A stretch of DNA of 64,000 nucleotides from Ignavibacteria bacterium UBA7675. GTDB lineage: Bacteria > Bacteroidota > Ignavibacteria > Kapaibacteriales > UB7675. The position numbers were made by a program, and so were the translations under genes. Numbering within the stretch: position 1 is the first letter of the stretch; every line of letters begins with the position of its first letter. The stretch covers positions 1 through 64,000 of the forward strand of contig DLHF01000051.1 of assembly GCA_002483085.1 (NCBI GenBank). The letters are read 5' to 3'. Below, one piece after another: positions 44,267 through 53,524 of this stretch. The notes beneath the pieces are model-generated. The model was not told the origin of the DNA and did not search any database. It saw only the letters and a program-made list of their open reading frames with translations.

Positions 44267-44965
44267 TTAGTCACAGAGGAAATAGCAGTTGCCGTTGTTC
44301 TGTAGGAGAGGATCATTAGGAAGACTGTCGCAATTATGTTGGCCAATCTCAACACTTTGAAGATGCTCTACAAAGAGTTGTCCAAAGCGTTTACATACTT
44401 TATATGTATCAACACAACAACCTTCTGATACCTTACAGCCATACCACCACCATTGCTCAAAAATATGATCCTTTGGCCAAGGATAGCCTGCCGATTTCCA
44501 GCAAGATTTTTTACCAACTCTCCATGTAGTAATGCACTCTCCCTCTTGGTATGGAGGAAATCCCATGGGGTTGGCGATGAGGAGCTGTCGGGCTGCGTCA
44601 TCCACAAGCGATTTGAAATTCATGCTTTGTAAGACACTTAAACATGAAAAATAACTTTCTGGTGGCAGTGTTACATAAGAAATATAAACATCATAGAATG
44701 GTGGGGTTGTGCAGTTACTGACCCGATACTTATAACCAACAATTACTTTGCAACTTCCAATATAAACTTCTTGCTCAAGCATATTCGATCATGTTGCCTG
44801 AGTACAGTCGGTGACACAAGGAACGCTAGCTAAAGGATCAGGATCTGGGCCAATTTGCCCATGTGAGTCCGCATAAAAACTTATGAAAGCAAAAACGCAC
44901 AGTAAGATGGTACGAATCCAAGTGCCTGAAAATACAGAATCTGTGAAAATACGATGGTTCTTCAT
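44267..44965 (-). pseudogene. Cys-rich secreted protein interrupted by in-frame TGA
   Basis: One continuous reading frame: a signal peptide (WIRTILLCVFAFISFYADSHG) and a first Cys pair (PCVTDC), then TGA at 44789-44791, then the same frame continues for about 174 codons with ten or more Cys (IGSCKVIVGY, KVSEGCCVDTYKVC, NCDSL, CYFLC). Apart from this codon the frame is open, and Cys occur on both sides, so a recent nonsense mutation is the simplest reading. Programmed read-through or selenocysteine insertion is less likely. I do not recognise the family. The start is placed at the Met at 44965. Confidence 0.65.
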
Positions 44966-45298
44966 AAAAGAAATCCCTAATGGTAGAATGAAATAGTGTG
45001 GGATCGGTGCCGGTTTACAATCAGTCAAAAATAAATAGCTGTAGTGCTGTTATAGCCTAAGGTGACCTAAATAAGATCACACGCTCAATCATAGTATTGA
45101 AAAATATCTCCCTTTGAAAGTGAAACTATTTAGAGGATCAATGCCGGAGAGTCTTACTAAATTATAGGTGTTTATTCTTTGATCCAGGCTTTAACAATAA
45201 TAGGTGGCAGAATATGAATATTTAGTGAATGTTTTATGAAAATTACGTACAGGCAGTTGCTATTATCAGTGTGGCGAATAAACCTGCAGGAAACCACT
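44966..45298. other. AT-rich gap
   Basis: About 333 bp between the Cys-rich gene and the OmpR-type regulator, clearly more AT-rich than its surroundings. I see no gene, repeat module or convincing promoter pair. A TTG-N22-TATTTC stretch upstream of 44965 is only a weak promoter match. Confidence 0.5.
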
Positions 45299-45991
45299 CT
45301 ACGGCACCAACAGCTTAAATCCCGTGCCGTGTACGGTGATAATTTCCACCTCGGGATCTTCTCGCAAGTATTTTCGCAGTTTGGTGATATATACGTCCAT
45401 GCTGCGACCATTGAAGTAGTTGTCGTCGCCCCACACATGAGTAAGCGCCGCATCGCGCCGGAGGACGGTGTTGCGGTTGTCGCTCAGCAGTTTGAGTAGT
45501 TCAGCCTCGCGCGAGGTAAGCCTGCGCTCGTTGTCGTCGATGAGCAGGAGCTGGTTGCGGTAGTCGAAAATATATTTACCAACGCCAAAGGATGTGCCGG
45601 TAGCAGGAGCGGGCTGCTGGGAACGGCAGCGTTTCAGCACGGCTTGAATACGCAAGAGGAATTCTTCGATGCTGAATGGTTTGGTAATATAGTCGTCGCC
45701 GCCAATGGAGAACCCTTCAATTTTATCTTCCTTCATAGATTTTGCCGTCAGGAAGATAATAGGAATATGCTCGTTTTCTTTGCGGATGGCGCGTGCTAGG
45801 CTAAATCCATCGCGTCGTGGCATCATCACATCGAGCACACAGAGGTCGTACTCCTGGCTGCGAAACTGCTCATAACCGCTTTCGCCATCGGTGCACAGTG
45901 TGATTCCATAGCCCTTGAGTTCGAGATATTCGGAAAGGATATTGCCGAGGTTGTTGTCGTCCTCTACCAGAAGAATTTTTGAATCGGTCAT
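45299..45991 (-). CDS. OmpR/PhoB-family response regulator
   Basis: 230 aa. Receiver with LLVEDD, phospho-acceptor Asp54 in CVLDVMMP and the Lys in YITKPFS; then a winged-helix domain (about 140-230, RRLTSREAELLKLL and DVYITKLRKYL). It overlaps the end of the histidine kinase by four bases (ATGA), so the pair is translationally coupled. It controls gene expression from DNA sites that cannot be seen here. Confidence 0.93.
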   Translation of the reverse strand: MTDSKILLVEDDNNLGNILSEYLELKGYGITLCTDGESGYEQFRSQEYDLCVLDVMMPRRDGFSLARAIRKENEHIPIIFLTAKSMKEDKIEGFSIGGDDYITKPFSIEEFLLRIQAVLKRCRSQQPAPATGTSFGVGKYIFDYRNQLLLIDDNERRLTSREAELLKLLSDNRNTVLRRDAALTHVWGDDNYFNGRSMDVYITKLRKYLREDPEVEIITVHGTGFKLLVP

Positions 45992-48210
45992 GCGTGCACG
46001 GCCTCCTTGCCTGCGAAGGGGAAAAATAGATCGAATCGGCTGCCCTGCCGGGGTTCGCTGCGCACGGTAATTGTACCGCCATGAGCTTCTACCATTGCTT
46101 TTACATAGCTCAGGCCCAGCCCAAATCCTTTTACATCGTGCAAGTTGCCAGTGGAAACGCGATAGAATTGCTCAAAAATACGCTTTTGGGCGTCGCGGCT
46201 CATGCCGATGCCATTGTCTTCTACCGAAATTGTAATGCCGTTGTTTGTATTTGTTGTGATCAGCGCGATGCGCGGAGAGTCGGGCGAATATTTGTTGGCA
46301 TTGTCGAGCAGGTTGATAATAATATTCGTAAGGTGAACTCTGTCGGCTTGGATACAGTCGCGTCCGGCGTCGAACTGGCATTGCACCGTGCCGCCGCGCG
46401 ATTCTACTTGGATCGCAATGGTCTGCAATGCCTGCTTCAGGATGTCGTGTACGCATACCGTCGACGGGCTGATCCGCACTTCGCCCCGGTCTATAACTGC
46501 GGCCTGAAGCACGCGTTCTACTTGGCTGCCCAATCGCCTGTTCTCTTCGTAAATGGCATTGATAAACCGCATCACTCGGTTGTCGCTGCCGCGCACTGCC
46601 GGATCGCGTAGCGCCTCGCTGGCAAGAGAGATGGTGGCAATGGGCGTTTTGAGCTCGTGCGTCATGTTGTTGATGAAGTCAGTTTTCATATCCGACAATT
46701 TCTTCTGCCGTGTGAGCGTGACAAGCGTAAACGAGAAGCAGCCGAGGATGAGTAGTATGAAGAGCATGGAAGTGCCAAGCACGCCCCACATCGATTCGTA
46801 CACAAATTCATCTTGGTTCGGGAAATAGATCGAGAGGAAATAGGGCTCGGCAATAATGTCGTTGGGATAGAGTGCCGCGCGGAAGGCGCTTTGCTTCAGT
46901 TCGGTATTATACGATGCCGGGGTAGCAAGAGCAAACGCATTGTGCTGCGAAAGCACAGCGTAGTGGTAGGGCAGCGTAACACCGCGTTGCGCCAACTCGC
47001 TCCGCAGCAGGGAGTCGAGGAGATCGGAGGAAACCCGCTGGCTGATAGGCCGGATGCCCGTAGCCAGTTCAGTCACCACACGCGACGCCATATCTTTAAT
47101 CGACACCAATTTATCGCGGTCGCTTCTCTGGTTGTCCGCAACGGCAACGGTCGTCGATTCGCTTCGTACCGCAGGTTTCTGTCCATGCGGTTGTTTGCGC
47201 GCTGGTGCATCCGCCGTTGCTACTTTGCTCGCTCCCGTGCCTGCCGAAAGCTTGGCGCGCTTGGCCTGATGAGTTGCCGCGTGTATGCTATAGCAGTCCT
47301 GGACAGCGTGGTTGTGATCTTGCTCGCACATCCACACCTGCGAAGGAGGGGGAGATGGCTCGTTGAGCTCGACAAAAATGGGTTCCTCAAACATTTCAGT
47401 CACCATGGTCTGAATGTGTTCTATCCTCTGTTCGAGCTCGGGGATATTTACATTAAACTCCATCGTGTGGCTAAAGGCCCGTGCCGATTCCTGCCATTGC
47501 ATGGCTGCCGTGTCCTGCTCCCACTGTGTTCGTACTGTCACCTGTTGCGTGCGGTTGTTGTTTTTATTCCTCACAGTAATACGAGGTGCAGACCTGCGCT
47601 GGGTCAGGAATTCCTGTTGCCGGGTAATAGAGGTATCGAGATACAGGTGCATGGTATTACACATGGAGTCCAAATGGATGAGATGGATCGGAGTTGCCGA
47701 GCGATCTATAATGCCAAAGGTCTGGTTTGTACGAGTGCGAGTTCCTGTGCCCTGTGCAGATATGGCATTGTACATTCCCGATGGTCGCTGAGAACCGGAA
47801 ACAACAATAGGGACAGTGTTCAGAGTGCCTTGGCCCGAGGCCACAGGAGTTCTATGCAACGTAGTTATCGTAGTTGCCAGCCGACTCCCGGAGTGAGATG
47901 CTACTGGCGAGGTAGGAGCTTCCACTGGTACGGGTACCGGTTCTGGTGTTGGCTGTGCCGGTTCTGGTGGCATTGCCTGCATTGTATCCGCTTGCATGTT
48001 TGCGGCATATACTGTTTGAGCAACGGCAGAAGCGACCTCGCGTTTCTCTAATTTGGAGATTACTGCACTCATGGCGCCGTTGACCGACTGGCGGAACAAC
48101 TCGCGCTTCATGCCAACAGCGTTGTTTACCCAGTACAACTGCACACACAAAAGCCCGAATAGAGCCAGCGAGAGCAGAGCAATGACCCAGCGTATCGTAT
48201 ATTTATTCAT
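45988..48210 (-). CDS. Membrane sensor histidine kinase
   Basis: 740 aa. Membrane helix at about 7-27, a very long extracytoplasmic region of some 450 residues rich in Pro, Thr and Ser, and a second helix at about 482-500. Then the HisKA domain with NNMTHELKTPIATI (phosphorylated His near 518) and HATPase with N box LLDNANKYS, EDNGIGM and GFGLGLSYVKAMVEAHGG. All catalytic boxes are intact. The sensor region is far longer than usual and holds no recognised domain. A strong SD (GGGAGGA) precedes the ATG. It pairs with the downstream OmpR-type regulator; the signal is unknown. Confidence 0.92.
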   Translation of the reverse strand: MNKYTIRWVIALLSLALFGLLCVQLYWVNNAVGMKRELFRQSVNGAMSAVISKLEKREVASAVAQTVYAANMQADTMQAMPPEPAQPTPEPVPVPVEAPTSPVASHSGSRLATTITTLHRTPVASGQGTLNTVPIVVSGSQRPSGMYNAISAQGTGTRTRTNQTFGIIDRSATPIHLIHLDSMCNTMHLYLDTSITRQQEFLTQRRSAPRITVRNKNNNRTQQVTVRTQWEQDTAAMQWQESARAFSHTMEFNVNIPELEQRIEHIQTMVTEMFEEPIFVELNEPSPPPSQVWMCEQDHNHAVQDCYSIHAATHQAKRAKLSAGTGASKVATADAPARKQPHGQKPAVRSESTTVAVADNQRSDRDKLVSIKDMASRVVTELATGIRPISQRVSSDLLDSLLRSELAQRGVTLPYHYAVLSQHNAFALATPASYNTELKQSAFRAALYPNDIIAEPYFLSIYFPNQDEFVYESMWGVLGTSMLFILLILGCFSFTLVTLTRQKKLSDMKTDFINNMTHELKTPIATISLASEALRDPAVRGSDNRVMRFINAIYEENRRLGSQVERVLQAAVIDRGEVRISPSTVCVHDILKQALQTIAIQVESRGGTVQCQFDAGRDCIQADRVHLTNIIINLLDNANKYSPDSPRIALITTNTNNGITISVEDNGIGMSRDAQKRIFEQFYRVSTGNLHDVKGFGLGLSYVKAMVEAHGGTITVRSEPRQGSRFDLFFPFAGKEAVHA

Positions 48211-48310
48211 GTTGTGTGTCCTCCCAATAAGTCAGGAAGCAATTTACGCAGCAGCGGGATATGATGATAGGGCTTCGGAGTCGCTTAACGTTTTTTAACA
48301 GAATGCTTTG

Positions 48311-48382
48311 TGTGGCACGGGCATCTTCGCGACGGAGCCGCCCTCCGTGGCGCCTCTACTTCGGTCGCTGTCGCCGGTCGCA
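48311..48382 (-). repeat. Module A (reverse) with decayed module B
   Basis: Reverse-oriented module A (TGTGGCACGGGC...TCGCCGGTCGCA) with an extra 20-bp segment CGGAGCCGCCCTCCG that forms its own hairpin. At 48411-48428 GGCGCGGTGTGGAAG resembles a decayed reverse module B. The 277-bp gap between xerC/D and the kinase gene holds nothing else. Confidence 0.75.
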
Positions 48383-48487
48383 TGAGCCGCTTCGGTTGTT
48401 CTCAAAGGGGCGGCGCGGTGTGGAAGCCAGTTGCCGGAAAAAAGCAGCCAAGAGGAAACAATACAAATTGCTGCGTACATGCCTGCT

Positions 48488-49384
48488 CTATGCCTTTGGA
48501 TGTGCCTGCTTATAGATGTTTTTCAGGCGCTCTACCGACACATGGGTGTATATCTGTGTCGTGGAAAGCGAGGAATGGCCGAGCATTTCGCTCACGGCGC
48601 GGATGTCGGCACCATTGTCCAACAGGTGAGTGGCAAACGTATGACGCAGTACGTGCGGGCTCTTTTGCGAGGCTTCACTAATAGGTGCTAAAGCGTTGTG
48701 AATTATGCGATAAGCACCTGCCGGTGAAAGTGGGTTTCCGCGTGCTGAAAGGAAGAGCGCTTGCCCGGAAACGCGAGGGTGCACAAGCTGGCTCCGCATG
48801 GCGAGGTAATGCCGCAGGCTTTCCATGGCTTTAGAGCCAATGGGGACAATGCGTTCCTTTCTGCCTTTGCCAATCACGCGGATTTGGGGTTCGGCAGTAA
48901 TATGGGCAACGGTGAGCGAGGTGAGCTCAGCCACGCGCAGGCCGGAGCTATAGAGCAGTTCGGCAACCGCAGCATCGCGTGCACCTGCGGGCGTGGATGT
49001 GTCGAAGGAGGCCATAAGCCTTTCAATTTCAGCGGGTTGCAAAAAGGACGGGAGCTTCTTTTCCTGTCGGGGCGAGGGGACAAGCAGGGCGGGATTAGAC
49101 GCGACAAACGCGCGTTTTACACAGAACCTAAAAAACGATTTCACCGCAGCGATTTTCAGGCGGATACTTTTTACCGAGAGCCCTTGGTCGTGCAGGTAGC
49201 CAAGGAAGGGGCGGATGTCGGCAGTTGTCAGGCTGCTAATAGTATCAATATTAATCTCCGCTTCTCGCATGTAGTCGGCGAACTGATCGAGCGCAAGGCG
49301 GTATGCTTCAACAGTATGAGCTGAGTGGTTCCGCTCTGTTTCGCAGTATTCGAGAAACCCCCGAACTGCTTGATAATACTGCAT
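48488..49384 (-). CDS. Tyrosine recombinase XerC/XerD-like
   Basis: 298 aa. N-terminal SAM-like DNA-binding domain (about 1-100). The catalytic domain has Arg150 (SSGLRVAEL), Lys near 174 (GKGRKER), His244-x2-Arg247 (HVLRHTF), His270 (LGHSS) and nucleophile Tyr279 (IYTHV). The complete set and normal size point to chromosome-dimer resolution at dif rather than an integrative element; XerC or XerD cannot be told apart here. Start 49384 follows AGGGG. It stands alone with no phage genes nearby. Confidence 0.9.
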   Translation of the reverse strand: MQYYQAVRGFLEYCETERNHSAHTVEAYRLALDQFADYMREAEINIDTISSLTTADIRPFLGYLHDQGLSVKSIRLKIAAVKSFFRFCVKRAFVASNPALLVPSPRQEKKLPSFLQPAEIERLMASFDTSTPAGARDAAVAELLYSSGLRVAELTSLTVAHITAEPQIRVIGKGRKERIVPIGSKAMESLRHYLAMRSQLVHPRVSGQALFLSARGNPLSPAGAYRIIHNALAPISEASQKSPHVLRHTFATHLLDNGADIRAVSEMLGHSSLSTTQIYTHVSVERLKNIYKQAHPKA

Positions 49385-49787
49385 ATAACCCCTGTTGATG
49401 GCCGGGAACTTGCTGTGGAGTCGGGCGCTGTTCCCCCGGTGCAAACAGGCTCCGCGCAGAAGTTAACATAAGCTGAAACGACCACCAACTTTTTTCCACA
49501 AACAAAATTTTTAGTTGACTATAACTCGCAAGACTATTAAGTTTACCGCCATTCTCTCGTACAGCATAAAGAGATACATATCTCAATCGTATTCCGAACT
49601 CGAAGGACATTACCCCTTCCACGTCGTCGTTTTCGGGATCGTCTAAACCTCTGTGTAGCAGCATACGCAGGGAAAACAATCGAACATAGACAATGAAAGA
49701 CGGGCTCGTTTACGGGTTTGTCAATTGGGCATTAATCCATTGTGGGTTGATGTTAATTATTACGGGCGAACGTCCTTGCGGTCGGCT
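49385..49787. other. Divergent gap between xerC/D and ftsQ
   Basis: About 403 bp. A minus-strand ORF beginning at 49679 overlaps xerC/D and shows no family features, so I do not call it. No classical dif-like palindrome was recognised. Promoters for xerC/D and ftsQ should lie here, but no clear -33/-7 pair was seen. Confidence 0.45.
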
Positions 49788-50555
49788 ATGAAATCACTTG
49801 TGGAGCATAATCGAGCTGCCGGGGAAAAGCAGTCGCCGTATACAGCTCTTTTAGTGTGTATCGCCGTTCTGGGCTTTCTGGTACTGTTGTCGTCGCAATG
49901 GCGTTCGCGCCAGACGATAAGAGGTGCTCGTGTGGAGGGCAATGTCCTTCTCGACGAAAAGGAAGTGTTAGAATATGCGGCAATAGCGCTCGACTCGGTA
50001 ACGATGGCACATGTGCGTCTTCAGGACGCCAGGGATCGCGTAGCAAAGCATCCCTTTGTCAAAAATGTGGCCGTGACGATGCAAACCGGCGAAATGGTTG
50101 TCGTCAAGATCGAAGAGCGCGTACCTGTAGCTTCGATCCTCATGCAGGACGGAACCGTGCAGTATGTCGACGCCGAGGGTGTCATTCTGCCGCACAGGTT
50201 TACGTCGAAGGCGCTCGATCTGCCATTCCTTGCGGGGATTGCAACTACATCGGGTGTCGATACAGTGCTTTTAAAGCAGGCGCTCGACATAGTGCGGGCC
50301 TTGGACGCGACCGACAGGCAACTGTACAGAAATATATCGGAAATCGCAGCTCGCGGCGGCAGCTTTGTGTTGCAGACAACCGACGGGGCGATACCGATAC
50401 TGTTCGGAGATGCCAGCGAAGCCGATCAGAAAATTTACAAGCTCAGCGCCTACTGGAAGACTCAGGTATTCCACGGCGACATTCCCGATGTTTCCTATAT
50501 CGACTTGCGCTGGGAAGGCCAGGTGATAACCGGGAATCATCGTACCAATGGTTAA
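49788..50555 (+). CDS. ftsQ: Cell division protein FtsQ
   Basis: 255 aa. Short cytoplasmic tail, one membrane helix (about 18-37), then a POTRA domain (RGARVEGNVLLDEKEVLEYA) and the FtsQ beta domain (RVPVASILMQDGTVQYVDAEGVILP). It links early and late divisome proteins. The ATG at 49788 fits the family length; an upstream Met at 49725 is unsupported. Its stop overlaps the first possible ftsA start. Peptidoglycan genes such as murC usually upstream are missing here. Confidence 0.88.
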   Translation: MKSLVEHNRAAGEKQSPYTALLVCIAVLGFLVLLSSQWRSRQTIRGARVEGNVLLDEKEVLEYAAIALDSVTMAHVRLQDARDRVAKHPFVKNVAVTMQTGEMVVVKIEERVPVASILMQDGTVQYVDAEGVILPHRFTSKALDLPFLAGIATTSGVDTVLLKQALDIVRALDATDRQLYRNISEIAARGGSFVLQTTDGAIPILFGDASEADQKIYKLSAYWKTQVFHGDIPDVSYIDLRWEGQVITGNHRTNG

Positions 50556-50571
50556 AAGTTCCGGGACAGCT

Positions 50572-51894
50572 ATGAACCGCTTTAAAAGAACCCAGGGAGA
50601 GCAGCAGCAGCAGACCGATGGATCGGCGGAAGAAGCACACAGCGACGTCATCGTTGGTCTGGATATCGGTACGACAAAAGTATGCGCGATTGTAGCAGCG
50701 CGCAAGCGTGGCAGCAATGGCATGACTGTACTCGGCATTGGCGAAAGCCCCAGCGAAGGGCTGAACCGGGGAGTAGTAGTCAACATCGAAAAAACTGTGC
50801 GCTCCATTCAGCAGGCTGTGCAGCAAGCTGAGCAGCAATCGGGTGTGCGCATCGAAGATGTTATCGTTGGCATTGCAGGCGATCATATTCAGTCGTTTCC
50901 CACAATGGGGATTGTAGGTATTTCCAATCCCGAAAAAGAAATTACAAAAGCAGATGTAGAGCGGCTTCTGGACGAGACTCGGAAAATCGCTCTTCCCTCC
51001 GACAGGAAAATCCTGCACATTATTCCGCAGGACTTTATCATCGACGGACAAGATGGGATTACCGACCCGGTGGGCATGAGCGGCATCCGCATGGAAGCCA
51101 ATGTGCATGTGGTGACTGGCTTGGTAACTGCTGCCCAGAATATTTACCGTTGCGTAGAGCGCGCGGGTATGAAAGTAAGCAACCTTGTACTGCAGCCATT
51201 GGCGAGCAGCTATGCAGTGCTGGACGATGAGGAAAAAGAAATTGGTGTTGCGCTGATTGACATCGGCGGCGGCACGACAGACATTGCGGTGTTCGAGGGC
51301 GGTATTATCCGCCACACAGCGCTGTTCGGCATTGCCGGGCGGCAGATCACCGACGATGTGCGCAGAGGTCTTGGCATTATTGCCGCACAGGCAGAACGCG
51401 TAAAGCAGGAATATGGCCATGCCATGCAGACGAGCATCATGCGCGACGAAATGTTCATGATACCGGGTGTAGGTGGCCGCAAGCCAATGGAAGTGACAAA
51501 GAGCCTGCTATGCGATATTATCCAACCTCGTATGGAGGAACTGCTCGAATTTGCGCTGGCGGAAATCCGCCGCTCGGGCTACAGCCAGAATCTTTCTGCG
51601 GGTATTGTGCTTACAGGTGGCGGCGCTTTGCTGCGCGGAATCGACGAACTGGCGTATCAGATAACAGGCATGCCTGTGAAAATCGGTATTCCTTCGGGCT
51701 TTGGCGATGGTGGGCTGGCACCCGAAATCGAAAATCCGCGTTATGCAACAGGCGTGGGCCTTATCGGCTATGCAATGAAACACAGCGACCAGTCGGTCGT
51801 TCTCGAAGAAGAAACGGATACGCCCACCGATGAGCAGCAATCGGATAAGGCGTCGATTCTCGGCAGAATGAAGTCATTCTTCCAAGAATTGTAA
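50572..51894 (+). CDS. ftsA: Cell division protein FtsA
   Basis: About 440 aa actin-like ATPase that tethers FtsZ to the membrane. GLDIGTTKVCAIVA, SSYAVLDDEEKEIGVALIDIGGGTTDIAVF and GIVLTGGGALLRG are the phosphate and adenosine motifs. The SHS2 (1C) domain lies between. The C-terminal ILGRMKSFFQEL is the membrane-targeting amphipathic helix. An in-frame ATG at 50548 overlapping the ftsQ stop would add eight residues; the ATG at 50572 follows GGGA. Either is possible. It is followed by ftsZ after 86 bp. Confidence 0.93.
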   Translation: MNRFKRTQGEQQQQTDGSAEEAHSDVIVGLDIGTTKVCAIVAARKRGSNGMTVLGIGESPSEGLNRGVVVNIEKTVRSIQQAVQQAEQQSGVRIEDVIVGIAGDHIQSFPTMGIVGISNPEKEITKADVERLLDETRKIALPSDRKILHIIPQDFIIDGQDGITDPVGMSGIRMEANVHVVTGLVTAAQNIYRCVERAGMKVSNLVLQPLASSYAVLDDEEKEIGVALIDIGGGTTDIAVFEGGIIRHTALFGIAGRQITDDVRRGLGIIAAQAERVKQEYGHAMQTSIMRDEMFMIPGVGGRKPMEVTKSLLCDIIQPRMEELLEFALAEIRRSGYSQNLSAGIVLTGGGALLRGIDELAYQITGMPVKIGIPSGFGDGGLAPEIENPRYATGVGLIGYAMKHSDQSVVLEEETDTPTDEQQSDKASILGRMKSFFQEL

Positions 51895-51980
51895 TAGAGT
51901 AGTCCGGTTCCCAATACAAGCAGCAGCAGCATAAATACATAGAATTAAAAATTCACAACTGTACAGAGGAAGGGTATACT

Positions 51981-53345
51981 GTGATTGAACTTGATACGAA
52001 TATATCGCACGGCGCACGGATACGCGTTGTGGGGGTAGGCGGCGGTGGCGGAAATGCTATTAACAGCATGATAACCCGTGGCCTTACAGGAGTAGATTTT
52101 ATCGCCGCGAACACTGATATCCAAGCTCTGGCTAACAACAAAGCGCCGATCAGGATTCAGGTAGGTAAAGAGGGGACACGTGGTCTTGGCGCAGGTGCCG
52201 ACCCCAGTGTGGGAAATCGCGCAGTGGAAGAAAGTGGCGAGGATATTCGCCAAGCTCTCTCCGGCAGCGATATGGTATTTGTCACGGCGGGTATGGGCGG
52301 CGGTACCGGTACAGGCGGTGCTCCTGTGGTGGCCAAAATCGGTCGCGAACTCGGCGCTCTTGTCGTGGGTATTGTTACCCGGCCCTTCCAGTGGGAAGCG
52401 CGCAAACGCACACATGTGGCCGACCAAGGTATCGAAGACCTGCGGAAGCACGTCGATGCGCTTATCGTGATTCCCAACCAAAAGCTTATGTCGATTATCG
52501 ACAAAAAGACGACGTTTACAGAAGCGTTCCAGAAAGTAGATGATGTGTTGTACAATGCTACTCGTGGTATTGCCGATATCATTTCTGGTCATGGCTATAT
52601 CAACGTTGACTTTGCTGATGTTCGCACGATTATGAAAAATACCGGCGATGCTATCATGGGCACAGGAATGGCCTCCGGCGACCATCGCGCGGTGGAAGCT
52701 GCTCAAAACGCTATTTCTTCGCCGCTCCTTGAAGGCGTGTCTATCCATGGCGCACAGGGCGTACTTGTGAATATTACCGGCGGCTCCAACATGACAATGT
52801 TCGAGATCGGCGAAGCTGTGTCGGTGATCGAAGATGCAGCAGGCCAGGATGTGAACCTCATTCACGGTATCGTGTTCGACGACACAATGGATGATACTAT
52901 CATGGTGACAGTTGTGGCCACAGGCTTTCGCCGCGAAGAAGAAGTAAAGCAGCAGACCGTGTCTATTGCAGCCGCAGTAGCCGCCCAGCAAGAGAAAGCT
53001 GCGGTGCAAGCGCAGCCGCAGCAGGTACAACAGCAGCAAGTGCAGCGTGCAGCCGCTGGCGCTGGTGCAGGTGGGGGAGTGCAGAGCTTCTATACTCCGC
53101 CCGCAGTTACTTCGCAGGCTTCGCGCAGTGTGCCCGCCAGCAGCCCAAGTGGTGTGCAGGAACTCCAGCGCTACGACGAGCCCGCATACTTGCGCCGTAA
53201 GAGCTCAGGTGGTTCTATCCGTATCAACCCGGGTACTCCCGAGCCGCGTGCCGAAATGCAGCAGGAAAAGATTGTAGAAGTTCAAGAAGAGCCGCGCCGT
53301 GAAGAACGCGAAAAGCCCGCGTTTCTACGCCGTATCATGGACTAA
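51981..53345 (+). CDS. ftsZ: Cell division GTPase FtsZ
   Basis: 454 aa with a GTG start (AGAGGAAGGG upstream). The tubulin signature GMGGGTGTG, the GTP-binding loops VGVGGGGGNAI and AANTD, and the T7 loop (VDFADV with the catalytic Asp) are intact. After the core (about 320) comes a Gln/Ala-rich linker of about 75 residues. Two similar C-terminal-peptide-like motifs follow: EPAYLRRK (400-407) and, at the very end, KPAFLRRIMD (445-454). Usually one conserved peptide binds FtsA and other partners. A strong terminator follows. Confidence 0.95.
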   Translation: MIELDTNISHGARIRVVGVGGGGGNAINSMITRGLTGVDFIAANTDIQALANNKAPIRIQVGKEGTRGLGAGADPSVGNRAVEESGEDIRQALSGSDMVFVTAGMGGGTGTGGAPVVAKIGRELGALVVGIVTRPFQWEARKRTHVADQGIEDLRKHVDALIVIPNQKLMSIIDKKTTFTEAFQKVDDVLYNATRGIADIISGHGYINVDFADVRTIMKNTGDAIMGTGMASGDHRAVEAAQNAISSPLLEGVSIHGAQGVLVNITGGSNMTMFEIGEAVSVIEDAAGQDVNLIHGIVFDDTMDDTIMVTVVATGFRREEEVKQQTVSIAAAVAAQQEKAAVQAQPQQVQQQQVQRAAAGAGAGGGVQSFYTPPAVTSQASRSVPASSPSGVQELQRYDEPAYLRRKSSGGSIRINPGTPEPRAEMQQEKIVEVQEEPRREEREKPAFLRRIMD

Positions 53346-53382
53346 CAGCACATATATCAATGGCACGCAAGTGCCCCTTCCT

Positions 53383-53420
53383 CAGCGCCGTGTCACCCGA
53401 TACGGCGCTGTTTGTTTTTT
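53383..53420 (+). terminator. Terminator of ftsZ
   Basis: Arms CAGCGCCGT/ACGGCGCTG (9 bp) followed by TTTGTTTTTT. Confidence 0.9.
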
Positions 53421-53421
53421 A

Positions 53422-53445
53422 TAGGTTCGAGTCCTACCGGGACGA
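53422..53445 (+). other. tRNA-3'-end-like fragment
   Basis: TAGG-TTCGAGT-CCTA forms a T-arm-like stem-loop with the exact GGTTCGA-N-TCC box, followed by CGGGACGA as an acceptor-like tail, but there is no upstream tRNA body (the ftsZ terminator lies there) and no CCA. It may be a duplicated att-type tRNA end left by an integrative element, or chance. Confidence 0.35.
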
Positions 53446-53524
53446 ACAAGAATGGATGGCGCTGTGTGTGTAGTTCGCGGCAATGGAACTGGCGCAAAGC
53501 CTTTGGGCAGCCACGCAGCGGGTT

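Noticed and set aside
46813..48051. Plus-strand open frame opposite the histidine kinase
   Set aside because: Cys/Arg-rich composition with no motif; mirrors the kinase reading frame.
48311..48330. Module A start as a sigma-54 promoter (TGGCAC...)
   Set aside because: The GG-to-GC spacing is not 10 bases and TTGC is missing; the copies do not sit at a consistent distance from genes.
48488..49384. Phage or integrative-element integrase
   Set aside because: Size and complete XerC/D-type motifs with no adjacent phage genes or att sites fit a housekeeping recombinase.
49308..49679. Minus-strand ORF of 123 codons upstream of xerC/D
   Set aside because: No recognisable domain, overlaps the xerC/D start in another frame and has no supporting SD.
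51945..53039. Minus-strand open frame opposite ftsZ
   Set aside because: His/Cys-rich composition typical of an antisense shadow; ftsZ is unambiguous.
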